A stretch of DNA of 64,000 nt. It comes from JASHPR01 sp963844655 (GTDB taxonomy: Bacteria; Actinomycetota; Actinomycetes; Streptosporangiales; Streptosporangiaceae). Under the pieces are notes generated by a model. It did not search any database and had not been told where the DNA came from. It was given only the letters and a program-made list of their open reading frames with translations. The stretch is taken from contig CAWJPA010000001.1 in the NCBI GenBank assembly GCA_963844655.1, forward strand, positions 372,001-436,000. The letters run 5' to 3'. This document shows positions 50,011 through 59,376 of this stretch, in pieces. The position numbers and the translations under genes were made by a program. Within the stretch, counting starts at the first letter, position 1. Every line of letters begins with the position of its first letter.

Positions 50011-50267
50011 AACACGGTAAAACCCTCGGTCCAGTTACGTCCCTCCTATTGCCAACTGGTAGCTTTGCCGCCACATTAGCAAGGACAAAGGTTTGTCTCC
50101 CAGTTCGCGCTGCCTGACCGCAGTGCCTGACCTGGACTGCACTCCCCGCTCCGACGGCAGCTCAGGCGCTGCTTGCGTGCGCTGCCCCCAGCGGCCGAAC
50201 CCGGCCGACCCGATCTCTCCGATCGCTTCGATCGCCCGGACACCACAGGACATCACAGGGAGGTCCC

Positions 50268-51848
50268 GTGATACACCGAAGTACTGCAGTGAAAGCCCTG
50301 ATAGGTGTGGCCGCTTTGCTCGTTGTGGCCGCCTGCGGGTCATCGGGCTCCAGCTCGTCATCCAGCTCGTCGGGAGGCTCGTCCTCCGGCACGCCGGTGA
50401 AGGGCGGCAACCTCACGTTCGCCGCGGTTCAGGACGCGCAGTCCATGAACGCCACCACCGTGTTCGACAACAACTCGATCTGGATCTTCGAGCAGATCTA
50501 TCAGACGCTGTACACGGTGACGAACAACGGCAAGGGCGTGAAGCCGTGGCTGGCGACCAGCTACACGATGTCGTCGGACAAGAAGACGTACACGTTCACG
50601 CTGCGCAAGGGCGTCAAGTTCTCCAACGGCAAGCCGATGACCTCGGCTGACGTGAAGTTCTCCATCGACCAGAACCGGAAGGCCGCGCAGGGCTGGGCCT
50701 ACCTGGACTCGGCCATCTCCTCGGTGGACGCCCCGTCGCCCGAGACCGTGGTCATCCACCTCAAGTTCCCGTGGGCGCCGCTGCTCGCCGACCTGTCGAT
50801 CTTCGCCAACGGCATCGTGCCCAACAACTACGGCGGCGAGACCGAGAACGAGTTCTACCAGCACCCGATCGGCACCGGCCCGTTCAAGTGGGACTACTGG
50901 CACAAGGGTTCGGCCCTCAAGCTGGTCCGCAACCCGTACTACTGGCAGCCGGGCAAGCCGTACCTGAACAGCGTCACCTGGACCGACGTGCCCAACGACA
51001 ACACCCGTTTGCTGCAGCTCAAGGGCGGCCAGTCGCAGATCGACCAGACGCCCGCGTGGTCCACGGTGGCCAGCCTGAAGTCGACGCCGAACGTCAACAT
51101 GTTCCTTTTCCCGTCGACGCAGACCAACTACCTGGCCTTCAACGAGAACGTGAAGCCGTTCCAGGACGTGCACGTGCGCCGGGCCATCTCGCTGGCCATC
51201 AACCGGCAGGCCCTGGTCAAGGCCGTGCTGTTCGGCAACGGGAAGCCAGCGAACTCGCTGTTCCCGCCGCAGGTCCCCTACTACCAGGCGAAGACCCCTG
51301 GCCTGCAGTTCAACATGACCCAGGCCAAGCAGGAGATGGCCAAGTCGAGCGTGCCGCACGGGTTCACCACCACGATCCTGATCCCGTCCGGCAACTCCGA
51401 CTACCTCACGATCTCCACAATCATGCAGTCGGAGCTCAAGCCGCTGGGCATCAAGGTCAAGATCCAGCAGCTGGACCCGAACACGGCCAACACCAATTTC
51501 CAGGACCAGAAGTACGACATGTCGCTCACGCTGTGGACGATGGACATCCCGGACCCTGACGAGCTGGCCACGTTCGCGGTCGACCCGAAGTCGGGCGCCA
51601 AGTCGTTCTTCACCAGCTACAACAACCCGGCGGTCGTGAAGGCCACGCACCAGGCCGAAGTGACGACCGTCCCGGCCCAGCGCCAGACCCTCTACAACAC
51701 GGTCCAGGCGGGCGCGGCCAACGACGCGTTCATGGCGTTCCTGTACTACTCGCCGTACCCGTACGCGACCACGAGCAACGTCCACGGCTTCTTCGTGACG
51801 CCGCTCGGCAACATGCACATGGAGGATGTCTGGCTCAGCAAGTCGTAA
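50268..51848 (+). CDS. Peptide/oligopeptide-type ABC transporter substrate-binding lipoprotein (family 5)
   Basis: 526 residues. Lipoprotein signal peptide (ALIGVAALLVVAACGSS; the Cys is acylated), then a Ser/Gly linker and a full family 5 binding domain: FTLRKGVKFSNGKPMTSADV, GTGPFKWDYWHKGS, RNPYYWQPGKPYLNSV and VRRAISLAINRQALVKAVLFG. Family 5 proteins capture di- and oligopeptides, nickel or other solutes outside the membrane. First gene of the operon. The A/T content of the linker and codons is ordinary for the window. Confidence 0.92.
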   Translation: MIHRSTAVKALIGVAALLVVAACGSSGSSSSSSSSGGSSSGTPVKGGNLTFAAVQDAQSMNATTVFDNNSIWIFEQIYQTLYTVTNNGKGVKPWLATSYTMSSDKKTYTFTLRKGVKFSNGKPMTSADVKFSIDQNRKAAQGWAYLDSAISSVDAPSPETVVIHLKFPWAPLLADLSIFANGIVPNNYGGETENEFYQHPIGTGPFKWDYWHKGSALKLVRNPYYWQPGKPYLNSVTWTDVPNDNTRLLQLKGGQSQIDQTPAWSTVASLKSTPNVNMFLFPSTQTNYLAFNENVKPFQDVHVRRAISLAINRQALVKAVLFGNGKPANSLFPPQVPYYQAKTPGLQFNMTQAKQEMAKSSVPHGFTTTILIPSGNSDYLTISTIMQSELKPLGIKVKIQQLDPNTANTNFQDQKYDMSLTLWTMDIPDPDELATFAVDPKSGAKSFFTSYNNPAVVKATHQAEVTTVPAQRQTLYNTVQAGAANDAFMAFLYYSPYPYATTSNVHGFFVTPLGNMHMEDVWLSKS

Positions 51849-51893
51849 CAAATTCCATAACGAAGCACTCCCGATGCGAGGTGGTGACGGCCC

Positions 51894-52838
51894 GTGGGCC
51901 GGATGACGTTCGTATTCCGGAGGCTGCTGATGCTCATACCAGTGGCCTTCGGGGTGACGCTCATCGTGTTCTTCATGATCCACCTGATCCCGGGCGACCC
52001 GGCGCGGACCATCCTCGGAATCCACGCCACGCCTAAGGCCATCGCCATCTTGCACCGGGAGTGGGGCCTGAACCGGCCGCTGATCAGCCAGTACCTGCTG
52101 TTCCTCGACCGGATCCTGCACGGCAACCTCGGGCCCAGCCTGTACTACGGGGTGCCGGCAACCACTGTGATCCTGCAGCGGTTGCCGGCCACCCTGTGGC
52201 TGATCGTCTACGCCACGGTGCTGGCGGTGCTGATCAGCGTGCCGCTGGCGATGATCGCGGCCAGCCGCAAGGACGGCGTCCGCGACCACGTGGTCCGGGT
52301 GGTGCCCCTGTTCGGGCTGGGCATGCCGCCGTTCTGGCTCGGGATCATTCTGATCTACGTGTTCTCCGTCACGCTCAAGCTGTTCCCGGTCAGCGGGTAC
52401 GGATCAGGGTTCTTCGGCCACCTGCACGCGATGTTCCTGCCCGCCCTGACCGTGGCCATCGCGCTGTCGCCGGTGGTCATCCGCAGCCTGCGGGCCAGCA
52501 TGCTCAACGTGCTCGGCGCCGAGTACATCACCACCGCCCGGTCCAAGGGCGTGCCGAACCACCGGCTGTTCCTGCGGCACGTGCTGCGCAACGCGGTGAT
52601 CCCCGCGGTCACCGTGCTCGGCATCAACATCGGCTTCCTCATCGGCGGAACAGTGATCATCGAGAATGTCTTCGCGATTCCCGGCATCGGCCAGCTCATG
52701 CTCAACTCGATCTTCGAGCGCGACTTCCCCGTGGTGCAGGGGGTCACGCTGGTGTTCGCGGTCATGGTGGTGCTGCTCAACCTGCTGGCGGACATCGCGT
52801 ACGCGACGCTCGACCCGAGAGTGCGGTTCGAGCGGTGA
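51894..52838 (+). CDS. ABC transporter permease, DppB-type
   Basis: 314 residues from GTG 51894 (ATG 51903 is also possible). Six transmembrane helices with TFVFRRLLMLIPVAFGVTLI at the N terminus and the cytoplasmic EAA loop EYITTARSKGVPNHRLFLRH. The C-terminal ending (VQGVTLVFAVMVVLLNLLADIAY) matches DppB/OppB permeases. Forms the channel with the next gene product. Confidence 0.94.
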   Translation: MGRMTFVFRRLLMLIPVAFGVTLIVFFMIHLIPGDPARTILGIHATPKAIAILHREWGLNRPLISQYLLFLDRILHGNLGPSLYYGVPATTVILQRLPATLWLIVYATVLAVLISVPLAMIAASRKDGVRDHVVRVVPLFGLGMPPFWLGIILIYVFSVTLKLFPVSGYGSGFFGHLHAMFLPALTVAIALSPVVIRSLRASMLNVLGAEYITTARSKGVPNHRLFLRHVLRNAVIPAVTVLGINIGFLIGGTVIIENVFAIPGIGQLMLNSIFERDFPVVQGVTLVFAVMVVLLNLLADIAYATLDPRVRFER

Positions 52839-53722
52839 GCGCGCTCTCCTTCCCCGAGCACCCGGAGACGTTCCTGATCCCGGCCGAGCACGCGGCGCCG
52901 CGTGCCCGGCGCCAGTGGTACCGCCAGCCCGCGCTGATGACCGGGATCGTGGTCATGGGGATCATCGTCTTTCTGGCCGTCGCGGCGCCGCTGATCACCT
53001 CCTTTAACCCGAACGCGCAGAACCTCAGCCAGACGCTGCAAGGGCCAAGTGCCCAGCATCTGCTCGGCACCGACCAGCTCGGCCGGGACGTCTGGACCCG
53101 GCTGCTCTACGGCCTCCGGCTGGACCTGTCGATCGCGTGCCTCGCCGTGCTGTTCCCGTTCACTCTCGGCGTCGTGCTGGGCAGCATCGCCGGCTACTTC
53201 GGCGGCTGGGTCGACAACGTCATCATGCGGGTGGTCGACGTCGTGGTCGCGTTCCCGTTCTACGTGCTAGTCATCGCGCTAGTGTTCGTGCTCGGCCCGG
53301 GTATCCGCAGCATCGTCATTGCCATCACGCTCGTGGGATGGGTCTCCTACGCGCGGATCATCCGCGGCGAGATCCTGGTGGCCAAGCGGCAGGATTATGT
53401 GACGGCGGCCAGGTCCGGCGGCCTGTCCAGCACGCGCATCATGGGCCGCCACGTGCTGCCCAACGTGATCTCGCAGGCGATCATCTACTCGATGTCGGAC
53501 ATCGTGCAGGACATGCTGGCCATCGTGACGCTCAGCTACTTCGGCCTGGGCGTGCCGCCGCCAACAGCGGATCTGGGCTCGATGATCAGCGACGGCCAGA
53601 ACTTCATTACCACGCACTGGCAGCTCGCCACGATCCCGGGCCTCGTCGTGGTGTTCGTGGGCCTGGGGCTCTCGCTCATCGGCGACGGGCTCGCCGACCT
53701 GATCCGGCCGGGGCAGACATGA
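52835..53722 (+). CDS. ABC transporter permease, DppC-type
   Basis: 295 residues from GTG 52835, overlapping the preceding stop. Five to six helices with the DppC features GTDQLGRDVWTRLLYGLR, SVRDVVVAFPF-like helix (MRVVDVVVAFPFYVLVIALV) and the EAA loop DYVTAARSGGLSSTRIMGRH. Pairs with the DppB-type permease in the importer. Confidence 0.94.
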   Translation: MSALSFPEHPETFLIPAEHAAPRARRQWYRQPALMTGIVVMGIIVFLAVAAPLITSFNPNAQNLSQTLQGPSAQHLLGTDQLGRDVWTRLLYGLRLDLSIACLAVLFPFTLGVVLGSIAGYFGGWVDNVIMRVVDVVVAFPFYVLVIALVFVLGPGIRSIVIAITLVGWVSYARIIRGEILVAKRQDYVTAARSGGLSSTRIMGRHVLPNVISQAIIYSMSDIVQDMLAIVTLSYFGLGVPPPTADLGSMISDGQNFITTHWQLATIPGLVVVFVGLGLSLIGDGLADLIRPGQT

Positions 53723-54772
53723 CGGTGTCAGGAACCACTGGAAGCACGGGGAACAGCGACTCGCCTGCGACGGGACCTGTCCTCGAGGTCCGTGACCTGC
53801 ACGTGGAGATCACCAGCCGCTCCGGGGTGGTCCACGCGGTGGACGGGGTGTCCCTGGAGGTGCCCAAGGGGGAGGCGATGGGCCTGGTCGGCGAGTCCGG
53901 GTCCGGCAAGAGCATGACCCTGCGCGCCTGCCTGGGCGTGCTGCCCGCCGAGGCCAAGGTCACCTCCGGGCAGATCCTGCTCGACGGCGTGGACATGGTC
54001 CCGATGGGCCAGCACGATCTCAACCGGGTCCGCGGGCCCAAGATCTCGATGATCTTCCAGGAGCCGATGAGCGCGCTCAACCCGGTCATGCGGGTCGGGC
54101 CGCAGATCGCCGAGGGGCCGCAGGTGCACCTCGGGTACAGCCGGGCCAAGGCCAAGGAGCGGGCACATCGACCTGATGCGCCGGGTCGGGATCCCGGACC
54201 CGGAGCGGCGGTTCCGCGCCTACCCGCACGAGTTCTCCGGCGGCATGCGGCAGCGGGTGATGATCGCGATCGCGCTGTCCTGCGACCCGGAGATCATCCT
54301 CTGCGACGAGCCCACCACCGCGCTCGACGTCACGATCCAGGACCAGATCCTGCGGCTGCTGGCGCGGCTGTGCCAGGACTCCGGCGCGAGCCTGGTCTTC
54401 GTCACGCACGACCTGCCCGTGGTGGCCCAGATCTGCCAGAACGTGGCGGTCATGTACGGCGGGCAGATCATTGAGACCGGTGACGTGCGCGACGTGCTGC
54501 TCGACCCGCGCCACCCCTACACGCTCGGGCTGGTCAGGTCGGCCCCGGACTTCGAGTACGTCCGCGAGTCCCTGGTGCCCATCCCTGGGTCCCCGCCGAG
54601 CCTGATCTCCCCGCCTGCGGGCTGCCGGTTCCACCCGCGGTGCGAGTTCGTCGAGGAGGACTGCAAGGTGACGCTCACGCCGCTGCGGCCGCTGCCGGGT
54701 GGCCGGGCCACCGCCTGCCTGCACTGGGAGCGCTGCCTGGAGGCAGTCGCGGCCGATAAGGCCGCCCAGTGA
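53719..54772 (+). pseudogene. ABC importer ATPase (DppD-type) with a single-base frameshift
   Basis: The reading frame starts at ATG 53719, overlapping the permease stop, and runs correctly through Walker A (GESGSGKSMTLRA) and the Q-loop (MIFQEPMSALNP). At 54166 one extra C (in GCA-C-ATC) shifts the frame; the rest, with the signature FSGGMRQRVMIAIAL, Walker B IILCDEPTTALDV and the Cys-rich C-terminal domain, continues from ATC 54167 and could only be made separately from ATG 54176. All neighbours are intact, so either an assembly or sequencing error or a recent mutation. If real, the importer would depend on the second ATPase. Confidence 0.8.
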
Positions 54773-55824
54773 CCGCCGCGCCCGCACCCGCGCCCGCCGG
54801 GACGATCGCCCCGGAGGAGCCGCTGCTCTCGGCCCTCGGGATCTCCGTCTCGTTCCCGGTCGGCTCCCAGCTGGCGGCCCGCATCAGGCACGAGCACAAC
54901 GTGCTCAAGGCCGTGGACGGCGTCGACCTCGAGATTGGCCGCGGCGAGGCGCTGGCCCTGGTCGGCGAGTCCGGCTCCGGCAAGTCCACGCTCGCGCTGA
55001 CCCTGGCCGGGCTGCAGCCGGCCACCGGCGGCGAGATCAGGTACGACGGCAGGAAGCTGCCCAACCGGCGGTCGCGCGCGGACCAGCGCCGCATCCAGAT
55101 GGTGTTCCAGGACCCGTACTCCTCGCTGAACCCCCGGCTGACCGTGGGCGGGATCCTGCGCGAGCTGCTGCGCGTGCACCACGTCGTGCCCCGGGGTGAA
55201 GTGGAGAGCTACAGCCGGACGCTGCTCACGCTGGTCGGCCTCGGCGAGGAGGCCATGACCGCGTACCCGCGCCAGTTCTCCGGCGGGCAGCGGCAGCGGG
55301 TGGCCATCGCCCGGGCGCTGGCCCTGCGGCCCGACGTGCTCATCGCCGACGAGCCGGTCTCCGCGCTCGACGTCAGCGTCCAGGCCACGATCCTGAACCT
55401 GCTCAGGGACCTGCGCGGCGAGCTCGGCCTGTCGCTGATGCTGATCTCCCACAACCTGGCTGTGGTCCGGCACCTGTGCAGCCGGGTCGCGGTCATGTAC
55501 CTGGGCCGCATCGTCGAGGTCGCGCCCACCGAGGAGCTGTTCCGCTCGCCGCAGCACCCGTACACCCAGAGCCTGCTCGCGGCGATCCCCAAGCTGACCC
55601 AGGGCATGGGCGACGGCGCCCCGGCCCTGCGCGGCGACCCGCCGAGCCCACTGCGGATCCCGTCGGGCTGCCGGTTCCGCACCCGGTGCCCGATCGCGCA
55701 GGAGCGCTGCGAGCGTGAGGACCCGGTGCTCGAGACCGGGGCCCCCGAGCATCAGGTGGCCTGCCACTTCGCGTTCGCCGACGCCGGCCGGGCCGGCCCG
55801 CAGGATCGGGAGGACCAGTCATAA
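54769..55824 (+). CDS. ABC importer ATPase (DppF-type)
   Basis: 351 residues from GTG 54769. Complete oligopeptide/dipeptide ATPase: Walker A GESGSGKSTLALTLAG, Q-loop FQDPYSSLNPR, signature QFSGGQRQRVAIARALAL, Walker B VLIADEPVSALDV, and the C-terminal PSGCRFRTRCPIA, the Cys-rich motif of OppF/DppF. Overlaps the preceding stop. Confidence 0.95.
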   Translation: MTAAPAPAPAGTIAPEEPLLSALGISVSFPVGSQLAARIRHEHNVLKAVDGVDLEIGRGEALALVGESGSGKSTLALTLAGLQPATGGEIRYDGRKLPNRRSRADQRRIQMVFQDPYSSLNPRLTVGGILRELLRVHHVVPRGEVESYSRTLLTLVGLGEEAMTAYPRQFSGGQRQRVAIARALALRPDVLIADEPVSALDVSVQATILNLLRDLRGELGLSLMLISHNLAVVRHLCSRVAVMYLGRIVEVAPTEELFRSPQHPYTQSLLAAIPKLTQGMGDGAPALRGDPPSPLRIPSGCRFRTRCPIAQERCEREDPVLETGAPEHQVACHFAFADAGRAGPQDREDQS

Positions 55825-55832
55825 CCCCAGTA

Positions 55833-56759
55833 ATGATCGCCAGCGAGCGCGGCGAGGTGGGCCTGCCTGCGGGCATCGGCCTGCTCCGCGCCGGAGGCAG
55901 CGCCATGGACGCGGTCGAGGCGGCCATCCGGGTGGTGGAAGCCAACGAGGCCGACCACTACGTGGGGGTCGGCGGGCTGCCGAACCTGCTCGGGGAGGTG
56001 GAGCTGGACGCGTCGATCATGGACGGGGCCACCCGCCGGGCGGGCGCGGTGGCCGCGGTCACCGGGTTCCCGCACCCGATATCGATCGCCAGGGCCGTGG
56101 CCGAACGGCTGCCGCAGCACGTGCTGCTGGTCGGGGCGGGCGCCGAGCGCTTCGCCGACGAGGCCGGGATCGAGCGCGGGCCCACGCTGACCGACGAGGC
56201 CAGGCAGATGTGGCGGGACGGCCTGGACCCGGCCGCACTGGACGAGATCGAGCGGGTGCGCGGCCCGGGCGAGACCGCCTACCGGCGCGAGGCGCTGAAG
56301 CGGATCGCGGCCATGTCCCCGCCTGACGGGCCGTGGGGCACGGTCAACGTGCTGGCCCTGGACGCGGCGGGCAACCTCGCGGTCGGCGTGAGCACCAGCG
56401 GCTACCCATGGAAGTACCCGGGCCGGGTAGGGGACTCGGCGGTCATCGGCGCGGGCAACTACTGCGACAACCGGATCGGCGGCGCGGCTTGCACCGGCCG
56501 CGGCGAGCTGGCCATCCGCGCCACCACCGCGCGCTCGGTGCTGCTCGCGCTGACCGAGTCCGGCGACCCGGCGCAGGCCTGTGCCACGGCCCTGGCCGAG
56601 ACGCTGGACCTGCCCGACGACTTCCGGTCCGGCCTGCAGGCCCTGTGCCTGACCCCGGACGGCCGCCACGGCGGGGCCTCCACCCGGGGCGACGCCACGT
56701 ACAGCGTGATGACGACCGAGGACGAGAGCTTCCGGACCGAGCAGAGGAGGCAGGTGTGA
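55833..56759 (+). CDS. N4-(beta-N-acetylglucosaminyl)-L-asparaginase-type Ntn hydrolase
   Basis: 308 residues from ATG 55833. Glycosylasparaginase family: GSAMDAVEAAIRVVE and GVGGLPNLLGEVELDA in the alpha part, the presumed autocleavage Thr170 in GPWGTVNVLALDAAGN, and STSGYPWKYPGRVGDS, IGAGNYCDNR and CTGRGEL in the beta part. The enzyme would split an amide bond at aspartate or asparagine side chains after autoprocessing. No signal peptide, so it acts on imported substrate. Starts 9 bp after the ATPase stop. Confidence 0.87.
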   Translation: MIASERGEVGLPAGIGLLRAGGSAMDAVEAAIRVVEANEADHYVGVGGLPNLLGEVELDASIMDGATRRAGAVAAVTGFPHPISIARAVAERLPQHVLLVGAGAERFADEAGIERGPTLTDEARQMWRDGLDPAALDEIERVRGPGETAYRREALKRIAAMSPPDGPWGTVNVLALDAAGNLAVGVSTSGYPWKYPGRVGDSAVIGAGNYCDNRIGGAACTGRGELAIRATTARSVLLALTESGDPAQACATALAETLDLPDDFRSGLQALCLTPDGRHGGASTRGDATYSVMTTEDESFRTEQRRQV

Positions 56760-57580
56760 AGGTCTTCCTGTCCACCGACATGGAGGGGACCGCGGGCGTA
56801 GTCGACTGGGAGCAGTGCATCGGGGACGGCCCGCAGGCCGCCGCCGGGCGCCGGCTGCTGCTCGACGAGGTCAACGCCGCGATCGAAGGGGCCCTGGCCG
56901 GCGGCGCGACCGAGATCGTGCTGAATGACTCGCACGCGACCATGCGCAACTTCCCGCCCGGGGAGCTGGCCGGCGAGGCCTCCTACATCTCCGGCAGCCA
57001 CAAGCCGCTCTACATGATGCAGGGGCTGGACAGCAGCTTTGACGCGGTGCTGTTCATCTCCTACCACGGGTCCATCGGCGCGCCCGCCGGCCTGTCGCAC
57101 ACCTATAACCCGCGCGCGGTGGTCGAGGCCAGGCTGGACGGCACCGTGACCGGGGAGGCTGGCATCAACGCCCTGGTCGCCGCCCACTACGGCGTGCCCG
57201 TGGTGCTGGTGACCGGGGACAGGATCGCCTGCGAGGAGACCGCCACGCTCATCCCTGGCGTGCACTCGGCCGTGGTCAAGGAGTCGGTCAGCCGCCTGGC
57301 CGCGCACAGCCTGCACCCGGTCCGCGCTTGCGCCCTGATCAGGGAAACGGCCGAGAAGGCGGTGGCCGGCGCGGGGAGCGCCGAGGCCCCGCCGCTGGCC
57401 TCGGCCACGCTCGAGGTCTCGGTCCGCACCTCCGACATCGCCGAGGCAGCCAGCTGGGTGCGGGGCGTGGACCGGACCGGCGACCGGCAGCTGCGCATCC
57501 GCGGGAACGACGCGCTGGAGACCTACCGCTCGTTCTGCGCCGCGATCCTGCTGACCCGGACCGTAGCGGAGATGGTGTGA
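56756..57580 (+). CDS. M55 family D-aminopeptidase (DppA-like)
   Basis: 274 residues from GTG 56756, overlapping the preceding stop, with GGAGG upstream. VFLSTDMEGTAGV (Asp and Glu zinc ligands), NDSHATMRNF, ISYHGSIGAP and GEAGINALVA match the M55 fold of Bacillus DppA, a self-compartmentalising D-aminopeptidase also encoded with a dipeptide importer. It suggests the imported compounds include D-amino-acid peptides or amides. Confidence 0.9.
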   Translation: MKVFLSTDMEGTAGVVDWEQCIGDGPQAAAGRRLLLDEVNAAIEGALAGGATEIVLNDSHATMRNFPPGELAGEASYISGSHKPLYMMQGLDSSFDAVLFISYHGSIGAPAGLSHTYNPRAVVEARLDGTVTGEAGINALVAAHYGVPVVLVTGDRIACEETATLIPGVHSAVVKESVSRLAAHSLHPVRACALIRETAEKAVAGAGSAEAPPLASATLEVSVRTSDIAEAASWVRGVDRTGDRQLRIRGNDALETYRSFCAAILLTRTVAEMV

Positions 57581-58314
57581 GCGAGGCTGCGACACGGGTG
57601 GCGGTGGTCACCGGGGCCGCGGGCGGGATCGGCGGGGCGGTGTGCCGCCGGCTGGCCGCGGACGGCTTCGCCGTGGCCTGCGTCGACGTCCGTGAGCCGG
57701 AGGCGGTCGCGGTGGCCGGGGATCTCCCGGGCGCCCGCGGCTACGGCGCCGACGTGAGCGACGCGGCCTCGGTGCGCTCGGCGGCCGGCCGGATCCGCGC
57801 CGACCTGGGCGACCCCTGGCTGCTGGTCAACGCCGCGGGCGTGTTCACCATCCAGTACCTCACCGAGCTCGCCGAGGATGAGTGGGACCGGATCCTGGAC
57901 ACCAACCTCAAGGGCCCGTTCCTGACCTGCCGGGAGTTCCTGCCCGCGATGATCGCGGCGCACGACGGCTGCATCGTCAACATCGCCTCGACCGCTGGGG
58001 TTCGCGGCGGCCGCCGGCGCGCGGCCTACTGCGCCTCCAAGGGCGGCCTGGTGATCCTCACCCGCAGCCTGGCCATCGACCACGGCCGCGACGGCGTCCG
58101 GGTCAACTGCCTGTGTCCCGGGCTGATAGATACGGAAATGGCTGACTGGATTCGTCACGATGAGGAGGCCCTGACCCAGTGGGCGTCCAGACTTCCCGCG
58201 GGCCGGATGGGCACCCCGGAGGAGATTGCCGACGGTGTCGCGTTTCTGGCCTCGGACGGCGCAACTTACCTGCACGGTTCGGTCCTCATGGTCGACGGCG
58301 GCGGCACCGCTTGA
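57577..58314 (+). CDS. Short-chain dehydrogenase/reductase
   Basis: 245 residues from GTG 57577, overlapping the preceding stop. Classical SDR: TGAAGGIGGAV (cofactor loop), NAAGVF, a catalytic Ser in NIASTAGV, and YCASKGG with Tyr and Lys. The tail PAGRMGTPEEIADGVAFLAS and LMVDGGGTA is typical. CVDVREPE suggests NAD preference. Probably oxidises an alcohol released by the hydrolases; substrate unknown. Confidence 0.92.
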   Translation: MSEAATRVAVVTGAAGGIGGAVCRRLAADGFAVACVDVREPEAVAVAGDLPGARGYGADVSDAASVRSAAGRIRADLGDPWLLVNAAGVFTIQYLTELAEDEWDRILDTNLKGPFLTCREFLPAMIAAHDGCIVNIASTAGVRGGRRRAAYCASKGGLVILTRSLAIDHGRDGVRVNCLCPGLIDTEMADWIRHDEEALTQWASRLPAGRMGTPEEIADGVAFLASDGATYLHGSVLMVDGGGTA

Positions 58315-58326
58315 CCGGACAGCCTC

Positions 58327-59376
58327 GTGGAACCGCCTAAGCCCGCGAAGGCCGGCCAGCGCCGCGCCTCCCGGCTGGTCGACATCGCCGAGGCCGTGGG
58401 CGTGCACGTATCGACCGTGTCCCGGGTGCTCAACGGCGACCCGGCGCAGTCGATCCGCCCCGAGATCTACGAGCGGATCCTGAGCACGGCGCGGCAGCAG
58501 GGCTACCGGCCGAACGCCCTGGCCCGGGCGCTCAAGCGCCGCCGCACCGGGGCCTTCGCGTTCGTGGTCCCGCTGCTGCGCAACCCGATCTGGTCCATCC
58601 TGCAGGGAGGCGCGCTGCAGCGGGCGCGCGAGCGCGGTTACGTCGTCATGATCATGGAGGAGCCGATCGAGGACGCCAAGCCGCCCGGCGATTACCGGTA
58701 CCTGGTCGAGGAGAGCCGTGCCGACGGCCTGCTGCTGGCCACCCCGCTGCGGATACCCGAGCACGCCGCGGGGGTAACCGCGGTCCCGCACGTCTATGTC
58801 AACCGGCGCGGGCCCGACCGGGGCAATGACGTGGTGATGGACGAGCCGGGCGCGGTCCGGCTGTTCCTGGACTGCGCGGCCGGCCTTGGCCACCGCGACT
58901 TCGCGCTCATCGACGGGCGGGCTCAGGTGGACACCGTGCACCGCCGGGCCGCCGCGGCCCGGCGGACCTGCGCGGCGCAGGGGTTCAGCCTGGCCGTCCG
59001 GCACGCCGAGGCGACCGAGGACGGCGGGTACGAGGCCACCGTGCGGCTGCTGAGCCGTGGGCCGCGGCCCACCGCCCTCGGGGTGGGCAGCCTCAACCAG
59101 CTGTTCGGGGTCATGGCGGCGCTGCGCGAGGCCGGCGTGGGCGTGCCCGGCGAGATGTCGGTGGTGTCCTTCGACGAGGACGAGTGCCTGGCCTTCCTCG
59201 AGGTCCCGGTCACCAGCGTCAGCATGCCGCTGGCCGAACTGGGCGCGGCAGCCGTGGACGCGCTGATCAACCGCATCGAGGGGGTGGCCGCGGGCGACGT
59301 GATGATCCGCGAGCCGATGAGCCTGATGCAGCGCGGGTCGGTCGCGCCGCCCCCGCCCGCCGGGCGCCTGCCGTGA
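58327..59376 (+). CDS. LacI-family transcriptional regulator
   Basis: 349 residues from GTG 58327. N-terminal HTH (RLVDIAEAVGVHVSTVSRVL) with the hinge helix region GYRPNALARALKRRRTG, followed by a periplasmic-binding-protein-like ligand domain (FAFVVPLLRNPIWSILQGG, GVPGEMSVVSFDEDE). It sits inside the operon it probably controls. A candidate AACGTT site lies 8 kb away in the divergent promoter region. Confidence 0.92.
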   Translation: MEPPKPAKAGQRRASRLVDIAEAVGVHVSTVSRVLNGDPAQSIRPEIYERILSTARQQGYRPNALARALKRRRTGAFAFVVPLLRNPIWSILQGGALQRARERGYVVMIMEEPIEDAKPPGDYRYLVEESRADGLLLATPLRIPEHAAGVTAVPHVYVNRRGPDRGNDVVMDEPGAVRLFLDCAAGLGHRDFALIDGRAQVDTVHRRAAAARRTCAAQGFSLAVRHAEATEDGGYEATVRLLSRGPRPTALGVGSLNQLFGVMAALREAGVGVPGEMSVVSFDEDECLAFLEVPVTSVSMPLAELGAAAVDALINRIEGVAAGDVMIREPMSLMQRGSVAPPPPAGRLP

